Notes under the pieces: model-generated
The model's input: the letters and a program-made list of their open reading frames with translations, nothing else
Database searches by the model: none
What the model was told of the DNA's origin: nothing
NCBI GenBank assembly: GCA_030267565.1
Contig: BRXU01000001.1
Location: forward strand, 9,713,001 to 9,777,000
DNA length: 64,000 nt
Source: Pleodorina starrii
Lineage: Eukaryota; Chlorophyta; Chlorophyceae; Chlamydomonadales; Volvocaceae
Reading direction: 5' to 3'
Position numbers and translations under genes: made by a program
In this document: in pieces, positions 49,001-58,815 of the stretch
Layout of the letters: the number at the start of each line of letters is the position of its first letter
Position numbering within the stretch: the stretch's first letter is position 1

Positions 49001-51119
49001 ACCGTCACCGTCACCGTCACCGTCACCGTCACCGTCACCGTCACCGTCACCGTCACCGTCACCGTCACCGTCACCGTCACCGTCGTCATCGCCACCCGCT
49101 GAGGGCCCCCACCCGCTGCTGCTGCTGGTAAGCAGCGGCGCTGCGGCCGCCAGCGCACGAGCCAGGCTGCCGCTGCCGCTGCCGCTGCTTTCTCCACCAC
49201 CGCTGCCGCCGCCGCGGCCCTGCACTCCAGGATCAGGATCAAGACACATGATTCATGTGACATGAAACGTCAGCGGGAGACTGCTCCGGCTCTGTGGCTG
49301 TGTGGCTGTGGGGCCGCATCAAGCAGGTCTCCCAGGGCGGCGTTGCAATGGCGAGCAGCGGCGACTGGCCTCCAGTCAACGCCAACGTCACGGCCAACCA
49401 CCGCCGCCGCCGCCGGGTTCCTTTTATTTCGGTCCTACCGCGCGTGGCCCCGGGTCCCCAGGCAGCTCGGCCTCCCCCGTCCGCCCCGCCCCAGGGCCTC
49501 CGCCCAGATACTGTGTTTACCCGTCTGCCCCGCCTGCCCCGTCTCCCCCGTCTCCCCCCGCGCGGCACGCAGCTGCAAAACACGGATACGGCACCTGCAG
49601 GAGCGGATCCGGGCCGCCGCCGTCGCCGTCGCCGTCGCCGCTGCCGACCCCCGGCGGTGCGTACGACGTCCAGCTCGTCCCGAGCAGCTCGTCCAGCTCG
49701 TCCAGTTGGCGGAACGACAGCGCTGCCAGCCAGGACGAGCCTCCGCACCCAACAATAAAAGAAAACAGACAGGGAGGTGCGGGGCTGGGTGCGTGCGTGG
49801 GTGGGTGTGCGTGTGGGTAGGTGCGCGGGCAGGCAGGCGGGCATTCGAGCAGAGCGCGAGATCGAGCATGCAGAGTACGGCAGTGCAGTGTACGGCACTG
49901 CGGAGGCGAGTTACCCTGAAACCCTATCAAGTAAGCTCTTCACGATTCCAGCCCCCGATCGTAGACGTTGCCCCCGGCCGCGCCGCACGCCGCGCACCAA
50001 GTCTCCCCGTCCCCCCGTCCCCCCGTCCCCCCTCCCCCCCTTCGCTCGCTCACTCCCGGTGGTGCACATGTACTGCACCCTGGTGAGCAGCCCCAGGCGG
50101 TGCAGCGCGCGGAGCCAGCCCAGGCCCTGATGGGGGGGGGGAGGGAGGTGAGGGAGGGAGGTGAGGGAGAGAGGGACAGTGGCGAGGGAGGGAGACTGAG
50201 AGGGCCGAATCCCTCAATGGCGGATCCTCAAATCAAACCAAACCAAACCAAACCAAAACAGGCGGAGCCGGTGCCCGACCCCCTTGGGCACACCGATTGG
50301 TTCGGGCACCGCAAAAAGACGGGCACCGGTTGTTCGCGGCTGCAGCATCACGGCTCCGGAACCATCGGCCACTCGACGACTGCCTGGCAGGGGGGACGTT
50401 TCTTAGGGTTCTTCTGGGGCCGCAACCAGGGGGCGTCCTCCCCCCTGGAGCCGCCGCCAACCCCCACCCCGCTGCCACCAGCCCCCCCAGCCACCCCCAG
50501 CCACCCCCGTTCTCACCAGCACGGCCGCCCGCAGGCCGCCCCCCGCGATACACAGCGCCAGCGACGCCTTCCGCGTTATGCCCACCACCTTGAAGTCCAA
50601 ATCATCCAACTCCGGAAACAACAAACTGCCGTCACCCGAGTCACCAGACCACACACGGACGGACAAGCTTGCGGCGGCGGCGGCGGCGGCGGCTCCACCG
50701 CCGTCGGCGGCCGCCTCCGGCGGCCGCCGCGGCGGCAGCAGCAGCTGCTGCAGCAGCTCCTGCTCGTACTGCGCCTGCACCTGCCCCTGCGCCGCCTGCC
50801 GCTGCTCCCGCCGCGCCTGCACCTGCTCCCGCCGCGCCGCCTCCGCCTCCTCTGCCCGCGCCTCCTCCGCCGCCTGCGCCTCCTCCGCCTCCTGCTGCTG
50901 CCGCAGCCGCTCCTGCAGTTGCCGCTGCAGCCGCTCCTGGAGCTTGAGTTGCAGCAGCCGGATCTGCTCCAGGGACAGACCCGCCAGACGCGCCTGCAGC
51001 TGCTGCTGCTGCTCCTGCGCCTGCTGCACCTGCTGCGCCTGCTGCTGACGCTCCATGTCTAACAACTGCCGCTGCGCCCGCTGCTCCAGATCCAGCAGTT
51101 GCTGCTGCTGCTCTTCCTC

Positions 51120-51152
<33 letters not shown>

Positions 51153-52067
51153 ATGATGAGGATGAGACAGCTGCCGCAGCTGCCCCTGGAGCTCCTGCTG
51201 CAGCTGCTGCTGAATCCGCTGCCCCGGATCCAGATCCAGATCCGGATCCGGATCCGTGTCCTGCTGCGGTTGGCGTGCTTGCTGCTGCGGCTGCTGCTGC
51301 TGTTGGGGATGGGGTGGCGGCTGCGGCTGCGGCTGCATTTGAGGTGGTGACTGGGGAGGTGAGGAACGCCGACGGAGGGGATCAGCGCCAGCGCCCGACG
51401 GCGGCGGTGGCCGCTCCTGGCCCGCGTCTGGGGGCTGGGACTCTTGCAGTGGTGGTGGTGATGGTGGGGGCGGCTGCATGGCCTGTTGCTGCTGCTGCAG
51501 CTGCAGCTTCTTCTGCAGCAGCAGCAGGAGCAGCTCCTCTTCTTCATCGCTCAGGGGTAGAGGCGACTCAACCGTTCCAGCTGCTGCTGCTGCTGCAGCC
51601 GGACGCTCCCCCGGATTCGGAGCCCCCAGCTGCGCGGTCCCCGGCTCGAGCTTGTCAGCCGGCGGTTTCTGTTGCTGCTGTGAAGATGGCCGCGAGGGGC
51701 CTTCTTTCGATGTCGGACGCTGTTGCTGTTGTTGCTGCTGCGGCGGCGGCGGCGACGGTAATGGTGGTGATGGTGGTGTTGGTGGTGGTGGCGGCTGCTG
51801 GTTTCCAAGAGGTGCTGCCGCCGTCGAGTCGTTGCGGGCGGCTGTGTCTGAGGCCCCCCGCTTCTGCTGCTGTCCCTCCCGTGAAGGCCGCGGATCAGCG
51901 GCCGCTGGCGCGGAAGGCGCCACCGTGGGCCTGGAGGTGCCGCAACCCTGGGAAAATTTATGAAAGAAGGGGGGCATGTCGGGCATGTAGGGCCACGGAC
52001 TTGCGCGACCCTGCGCGACATGCGGGTTCAAAAGCCCTCCACCGTTGTAAGAGGAGCGCTTGGCCAT
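43042..52067 (-). CDS. Patatin/cPLA2-like (lysophospholipase-fold) protein, possibly inactive
   Basis: Thirteen exons modelled: 50517-52067, 50054-50126, 49595-49740, 48740-49219, 48211-48393, 47656-47834, 47417-47453, 46935-47198, 46503-46613, 44527-44601, 44185-44277, 43495-43674 and 43042-43371, about 1,233 residues. Residues 1 to about 480 are a Gln/Pro/Arg-rich extension with a coiled coil. The catalytic fold starts at SLALCIAGGGLRAAVLGLGW (oxyanion hole, about 500-520), then YMCTTGSSSWLAALSF where cPLA2-like enzymes have the nucleophile elbow, PQLPFPVICL, FPYEWTPLYGG and VALSGGGCSDLTGLFPALRR. The last motif normally reads DGG, so the catalytic Asp is Gly982. HLAKYE, PNPHLGVPGGWTVHVLW and the C-terminal helix AAWMLLQSRDLLEAI complete the family pattern. 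Introns around 46503-47453 are less certain: exon 7 is only 37 bp and the exon 9 donor has an alternative two bases on. Family substrates are phospholipids; activity here is doubtful. Confidence 0.78.
45094..46175. repeat. 1.1-kb minisatellite, 10-bp unit GGCAGGGAGG
   Basis: About a hundred copies of GGCAGGGAGG with variants (GGCAGCGAGG, GGCGGGGAGG, extra G). The array lies in intron 9 of the patatin-like gene. The variant string containing AGGGGAAGAGAGGGGGCAGG occurs at 45641 and again 373 bases later at 46014, so part of the array was duplicated as a larger block. The minus strand is C-rich in the transcript, the plus strand G-rich. Confidence 0.93.
48991..49086. repeat. Hexanucleotide CCGTCA repeat inside coding exon
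   Basis: Sixteen or so perfect CCGTCA units lie in exon 4 of the patatin-like gene, encoding an Asp-Gly run on the minus strand. Nearby, a GGT run at 48758-48782 encodes consecutive threonines. Both keep the reading frame and sit in an insertion between conserved blocks. Confidence 0.9.
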
Positions 52068-54883
52068 ACCCCAGCAGCGGTCAGGTGGTTGCCCAACGGT
52101 GTTTCAGAATGCGCCTGCCCTCCTGAATCGTCAAGTAAACGCTTACCATCGGGAGAAGAGAGGAACCGTGGGATGTCGGGTCGAAGGTAGCACGAAGGAC
52201 GGGAGGTACGCCGCAAGACTTCTGCCCAGAATTAATTTTTTCCGGTGCTTATCGTGGTGTGATGGTCGCAGCGCTGCCAATCCGGTCCCACCGCTGACTC
52301 CGGGACAAGCTAACCGACACCTGTCCCCTATTACGCTTCAATTTAGCATGTTGTTCGGAGTGTTTGGAATGAATGTATCATTGCAACAGTTTGTTGGACT
52401 TGGTGTTGCAAGAAAGCCCTGCGTTGAAGCAAATTGAAATGCAGCAGAAATTTGGCTGAAAGAGAAGGCTGCGCCGGACGAGCATAAGCAGCGTAGAAGA
52501 TTATTGAGCGCGGACGTGAACCCATGCATACAGGACTTTAGGACGAACTGACAAGTTCGGACAAAGTACAAGAACTCTGTTTCGCAATCAATCGCAACAC
52601 CCACGGACTCCGGAGCCGACGATTTGCGACCGTTAGGCGTAATGCCATCATATTCTTGCCACTGTTGGTGCTCGGGATATATGCCTGTACGCGGGCAATA
52701 AGTAATTGAGGGCCTGGCAATCTCGGAAAATTGTTGACCGAGTTCGAAAGGGTTCGAACGGGGCAGCACTTATATCCCTAACTTCGACCTAAAGAGGCCA
52801 ATGATGCGTGCATAATTAGGTATAGCGCCTCTTTATTTCCACAGCATCCCATTTGGGTCGGATTGGGTCGGACGGCTGCGACCCACCTCCGCCGGGCTCG
52901 GCACTGACCGCCCCCTCCAACAGATCCGCGACGAAGGCATCTTCGCAGGCGTGTGTCTGCTCCAGGCAACCCCCTCCCACACACGGGTATCACCTGTGTG
53001 CTGTGCCACCTATACTACGAAGTACGAACCCACACCGGGGAGGACCGGGGATGGAAAGTTGGCAACCCAGAACCCACCCCAGCAGCTTAGCACGCGTTGT
53101 CACGACACACTGCGTAATTGACACAGCGTGTCGAAAGCCTGGATTGTACGATCTACACCAGGAAACCCCTCCTCGGTCAAGGGTGGGGGAACGCCGCGGA
53201 ATCTACTCCGGAAGACGGGATCTGAGTGCCGTCACTCCGGCGATTACTGCCTGAGCGGGAGCTGAGTGCCGCTCATGATCCAAGTACGGCAGGATCCCTA
53301 AGCCCGGCTAGGATAGAAAGGCCCGGTCAGGGCTGCCCAACAAGCTCGAATCACCTTTACCAGTCTGCAGATCGAATGCAGATGTCTTTGGCCGCTAGAT
53401 TGCCAGAGACGCAGTGTGTCGTGACAGCGTCACGGACCCGGCGAGCGTGGGTTGTGCCTTGTGCGGTGGGAGATGTAGGACGTATGGGCGACGCGACAAA
53501 GCCGGCAGTGGCAGATGCAGCGGCAGGAGACGGCGGAGGAGGCGGGTGCTGGTGGCCATTCAGTGGCCGGCAGATGGCGAGGAGGCGGCAGCCGCGACCC
53601 GGGAGACGGCGAGGCCGCGATGGTGCAATCAAGCGGCGAATCCGCGGCTTCTTGGAGGGGGAGGAGGAGATGCACGGCGCACGCCTCCATCTGGGTTGAT
53701 TCGTCTCAGGGTAGATGGCTCGCCCCTGTTCCCGCCACCTGCGTGGTGTCGCGCCCCCGACCCGGGGTGATGGACCACCTAATAAGGACTCAGGGCCCGG
53801 CACGCCATCGGAAGCCCGGGTGCTATTTCTTCAGTCCGCTGAATGCAGGCGAAGAAGGGCCAAGAAAGGCCGGGACGGCGCGACTCGCCTGCACAGGAAG
53901 CGCCTCCGAAAGCACCGCGTTCGGTTTTCGGCACTATCCAGGCCGCTCGGAAGCTACTACCAACACGACCCTATTCGATTTTTGGCTTGGCATCTGGAGA
54001 AGCACCAAGGTGTGCTTTTGGGGGGTGGAGAGAGAACAACGCATCCCAAGTGCGGACTGACAGAAGTACACATGCCCGCTGCGACCGACGTGAAGTACAC
54101 CGGCGCAAGGACCCTCAAGGACGTTGTGCTGGGCACTCATACAAATGCAGTATCATGACCCGCGGACCCTTAGCTTCGAAGTGCATCAGAACTCCTCGAA
54201 CCGCGCCGCGCAGGTCCGCCCTTGTCCACCCGCGAGTCAGATAGGAGTAGTTCCTAGTAGTTGCCTTCGGGCATCGATAAGTAACTCACGCGTGAGGCCT
54301 GGACATTTCCATCTGTGTATGGCCTTAGGAGATTGCGCGCGATTCGTTTGCGCCGCGGCAGCGAGAAACTGTTTCGACAGCGTGATTTGATACACCGAAT
54401 GCCGCGAGCGCGTCGGCCATTGATGACCAGGACTCCAGTCGCAGAATACAAGGTTAATGTCTGACAATAATTATATTAAATACGAAATTCCGCACCTAAG
54501 GTCGCCGGGGAGGTGCGTGTCCACCGGGAGGTACCTGTCGGAGCGCGTGGCGGTTGCTTGTACTTGCATTGTACTTGTTCCAGACGCTCAAGCCTTCAGC
54601 CAGCACAAAAACTAAATTCTATTTGTTGTATCCTGACACAAATCTATTACCCCTATCCAACTCTACTTGCACCCTAGCGCACACCGAGTGCTTGCACTTG
54701 CTCTAAACTGGACTTCTATTATAACCTTCGTTGTCTGATGAATTGAGTGATATGATTTGTCACAAGCTGGGCTACGTTTTTAACCTGATTAAAAGGTTGG
54801 CTTCAGGATGCGCTTGAGGGGGCGCTCCCTGCGTCCCTCTGGTGATAAAATTACGAGCTTCTGGTAGACGTTTCGAAACCATT
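52068..54883. other. Intergenic region between divergent genes; atypical AT-richer patches
   Basis: This 2.8 kb separates the patatin-like (minus) and Ser/Gly-rich (plus) start codons. Stretches at about 52330-52840 and 54370-54880 are clearly AT-richer than the rest of the window. An ATG-less 143-codon ORF (52338-52769, minus) and GTG-started ORFs at 53226-54160 resemble no protein I know. A decayed mobile element is possible but unproven. Confidence 0.4.
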
Positions 54884-57800
54884 ATGCGAGGAAATTTACA
54901 GCCGTCAGGAGGAGGCGATGGCAGTTTTACAGGTAGCGGCGTTGCGAAGGACAGCGGAAGAGCGAAGGAGGAGAGGCCGCGAAGCTCATCCAGCCCCCCG
55001 GACACTGCACTTTATTTTGTAGACGGCGCGCTCTCTTTACTACGAAGCAGTGTGGCCACTGCTGCCGGAAAGGACATGAAGAAGCAGCCCAAAATTGCGG
55101 GCAAAGCGTTCCAGACGGCACACGACTCATCCGGCTGGGACAGAAAGGTGATTATTGTCGCCTAATAACGTTAATAACAGCATCTTAGCATTGGACAATT
55201 TTTGAGAGGGAGATGCTCTGAGCGTATTTTCACACTCGCGGCCGTTTCAGTCCAGCGCACCTGCTGCCGCAGCCAAACACTTGGCGCGCAGTGCTGACAA
55301 TGACACCCTCTCGCCCCCTTTCCCCCCGCTCTGCCAATCGCTTCGCCCCCAGGCCCGATGGCAGCGCGCCTTCAACCTTGCGAGAGGAAAGATGGGCGTA
55401 CAGGGCATGGATGAGTCAGTCGACAAGTGGGGCGCCGGGCTGCGGGAGCCGGACGTGAGTAGCTGGCAGCGGCGGCCCTTCCCCTTCCCCTTTCCTTGCC
55501 CTAGGCCACCCCTCTCCTCTCTCCCCGCCCCCCCTCTCGCCTATACGTAGATAACCCCTCCTCTCACCCCCGCCCCTCCCTCCCACCCACCCCCGCAGGG
55601 CAGCGACCGCCGCAGCGCCTCCGCGCAGCCCACTCGGCGCGGCAGTGTGACCGGTGCGGGCGGCCTGGCGGTCTACCCCCCCGGCACCATTGCCGAGCTG
55701 CGCACCCCTGTGGCCCTCAAGGAGCACCTCAAGAGGGGCAAGGGAGCGCGCGAGTCGGGGCTGCAGCGTGAGTGGGTGGGTGGGTGGCTCACACGGCTGG
55801 GGGGGGAGGGGACGGGGAGGATCGGAAGGGGAGGGAGGATTGGAGGGAGGCGCGGGCCGGAAAGGGGGGCCAGCACCGCGCAATGGGTGAAAGTACTGTA
55901 CGGCGAATTGGCAAGGCCCCCACGCCCCACCTCAAACTGGGACGGCCGGGAGAGGACTGATCGAGGGGCTGGCCGAGGGACTGATCAGGGGAGGGAGCGG
56001 CCTCCTCCCCCATACGTTCCGTACCCGGTGGTTTTCTTGGCGACCCATGACCCATGGGTCACTCTCGCAACTCCCTTCCGAGCGAGTGAAGCTGAAGAGC
56101 GGCCCAAGCGGCGCCTTTTCCCGCCAGTGATAAAGGGGCGACGCAACGGCGGGCCTAACCCGCCCGCTCTCCACCACCCCGCACAGGACATCCCACCCGT
56201 CCGCCTCTGCTCTTCCCTCCCTCTCCCCCTCCCCGTCCTCCTGCCCCTCCCCTGCCCCCGCCCCCTCCCCCTTCCCCCCAGTGGTGACGCTGGAGCGCAG
56301 CGGCCTGGAGGTCCCCCTGTCCGACCAGGACGCAGCAGCCATGGTGGCCCACTTCGATCAGCGGCGGCAGATGCTGGGCGGCCCCGCCTCGCCCAGCCGC
56401 CCCGCCCTCACACCAGCCAACAGGGCACTCAAGGCATGGACCAATAGCGCCGCCGCCGCCGCAGCAGCAGCAGCAGCCGCCAGCGGCGGTGGCGCCGCGG
56501 CAGCGCCCTTGATCATCAACGCCGGAACCAGCAGCGGTGGCGGCAGCGCCAGCGCCAGCGCCAGCGCCAGCGCCAGCGGCAACTACAGCAGCGCGAGTAG
56601 CATGGGCGGCAGCAGCAGCAGCAACGCCAGTAGCAGTGGCGGCGGAGGCGGAGGAGGCGGAGGAGGGAGTGGTGTCCCGGTGCCAGGCAGCCCAGCCGCC
56701 GCGGCTGGCGGCGTCGAGCCGCCGCCGTCGTCCGTCGGCGGCAGCGCCGCTCGGGCCCTCGCCGGCACCAGCGGCGGGAGTCTGAGCGGCAGCTTCGGCG
56801 GCCTGAACGTGCAGAGGCGCTTGTCCGAGAGCGGCAGCATCGGAGGCGGCGGCGGCGGCGATGGTTCGTTCCTGGTTCTTCGGCGCAACGGCACCGCGCT
56901 GACCGCTCTGACGCCGGACAGTATTATCGCCAGTCGCCAGTCGCCAGTCACCTTTCAGCGCTTGGGGTCAGGCTCGTTGGGAGTCAGACCGTTCCAGGAG
57001 CCGCCGGTGCCTGCGCACTCTGGTGGCTGGCAGCCCGCGGCGAGCGGCGATGCCGCAACGACGGCTTTGGCGCCGCCGACCCGTGGGTCGCTGTCGAGGC
57101 AGAGCAGTGCGGCGGCGCCGGCGGCGGCGCCCGCGGCGACGGGTCAGGGGGAGCACGTAGGGGGCGGTTGGATACCCGTGGGCAGTCTCCAGTCCGACTC
57201 CAGTGGCGGTGGCGGTGGCGGTGGCGGCGGCGGTGGCGGCGGCGGAAGCGCCCTGCGGCCCACGCCGCGGCCCGCCAGCGCGGGCCGCCGCGTGACGCAC
57301 TCGCCGACGTGGCTCTCATCATCATCGGGGACGGCGGCGGCGGCGGCGACGGAGTCGCCGCCGCCGTCGGCGGGCGTCGAGTCCGGGAGCGCCGCCGCCG
57401 CCGGGCCGTTCGCATCGTCGCAGGTGGCGGCGACGGCGGCGGCGGCGGCGGCTGCCGCGCAGGCGCCGGTGCAGCGGCAGCCGTCGCTGGCGCTGCCGAC
57501 GCTCACCGTGCAGCTGCCCTCGACGGAGCTCTCGTGTTCATCGCCGCGCGTCCCATCAGCAGGGCGGATGCTGGCGTCGAATGGCCCGTCGACTGCAACA
57601 GCGGCCGCCGGTGGCGGCGGCGGCGCTGGCAGGATCAGCGGCGGCGGCGAGGGCGAAATGGAGTCTTGGCGCCGGGTCTCGCCGTCGGGTGACGGCGCCG
57701 GCGCGTCGGCGACGTCGCCGGGGCTGCTGCTGGCGGCGACGTCGCCGGGTCTGCTGCTGGCGGCGACGTCGCCGGGTCTGCTGCTGGCGGCGACGTCGCC

Positions 57801-58815
57801 GGGGCTGCTGCTGGCGGCGACGTCGCCCGTCGGCGCCGCCGGCTGTGCGCTGCAGCCCACGCCGCCGTCGGCGTCATTGGACGCAACGCCAGGGCTGGTC
57901 GCGGGCCCTCGCCGGCCGCGCCCCCGCGCCTCCTTAACGGGAGATGGCGCCAGTGCCATCGCCGGAGTCGGCGGGGCCGGCGGCGGCGGCGGCAGCGGTT
58001 CCGGAGCTGCGTCGCAGCCGCTGCCGCTGATGCAGCAGGCGGGATGGATTCCCGCCGACGCATCGCCGGCGGGCCCTGACGGCGTGACCGTGGCGGCGGC
58101 GGCGGCGGCGCCGCCGCCGCCGCCGTCGCGCCTGGTCATGCATACTTCCCCTGCCTCTCCGTCGTCTCTCTCGCCGTTGCGTCCCGGCGTTGCGCCGGCA
58201 GCCCACCGCCGCAACTCCACCTCCAATCCCGGTTTCTCCCCTCTTACGGGCCCGCCGCCGCCGCCGTCGGCGTCCCCGCCGCTGGCGCTGCGGCCCCACG
58301 CTCCCGTAGCGCCGCCAGCGCCCCCCTCGCCGTCGCCGCCGTCGCCGTTGGGCGGTGCCTACCGGCGTGCGTCCCATATGCCGGCGCCGTCGGCGATGCA
58401 AGTGCTTCAGAGCAACGCAGCCGCCGCGCGCGCTGCCGTCGGGGGCTCGTCACCGCCGCGCGCCGCGGCGGCGGCGGCGCTGCGTCAGACCGCCTTCAAG
58501 GCCGCCGCCGGCGGCGCCGTCGCTCGCGGTCGCTTGACGGACGACGGCAGCATCCCCGACCGAGCCGGCGGCGTCACGGCAAAGGCATCCGCCGCTGCCG
58601 CCGCCGCCGCCGCCCGGACGCCTGTGAGCGACGCCGTGCTTGGTTGTCTGCGGGTGGTGGCGACGGAGGCGGCGGAGGAGCTATCCCGGGAGGCGGAGGT
58701 GGCGGCGGCGACGCGGCAGGCACTGGTGCAGCGCAGTCGCATGCGGACCAGCGACACCGGCGGCAAGCCGCGCCACGTCAGCATGCCGGGCGATCCCTGG
58801 CGCAAGTGGGGCTAA
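54884..58815 (+). CDS. Unrecognised Ser/Gly/Ala-rich protein
   Basis: Four exons, 54884-55147, 55251-55454, 55599-55767 and 56282-58815, joined at GT-AG sites (phases 0, 0, 1), give about 1,056 residues. The start is the only ATG before the first donor that keeps frame. Exons 1-3 are the least biased part: KKQPKIAGKAFQTAHDSSGW, QRAFNLARGKMGVQGMDESV, VYPPGTIAELRTPVALKEHL and, across the last junction, GLQLVTLERSGLEVPLSDQD. These suggest a small helical domain at about 60-240. After about 250 the protein is low-complexity: Ser/Gly/Ala/Pro runs with many SP and RRxS sites, consistent with a disordered phosphorylated regulator. A repeat of TSPGLLLAA occurs four times near 690-725. The C-terminal 60 residues (AVLGCLRVVATEAAEELSRE) form a charged helix. 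No family is recognised and no function is assigned. Confidence 0.7.
57710..57828 (+). repeat. 27-bp coding minisatellite (TSPGLLLAA x4)
   Basis: Four nearly identical 27-bp units (GCGACGTCGCCGGGTCTGCT, then GCTGGCG), differing by T/G in one codon position, plus a partial fifth. They lie in frame in exon 4 of the Ser/Gly-rich gene and encode TSPGLLLAA repeats. The near identity suggests recent expansion. Confidence 0.88.

Noticed and set aside
48991..49086. Regular short repeats as a possible CRISPR array.
   Set aside because: The units are contiguous six-base repeats without spacers and lie in a coding exon of a eukaryotic gene.
5259..52757. Strings such as GGTTCGAA (near 5259 and 52750) as tRNA T-loops.
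   Set aside because: No acceptor, D or anticodon stems could be paired around either site.
52338..52769. 143-codon minus-strand ORF of unusual composition.
   Set aside because: It has no ATG at its start and no known similarity. It is recorded only as part of an atypical intergenic region.
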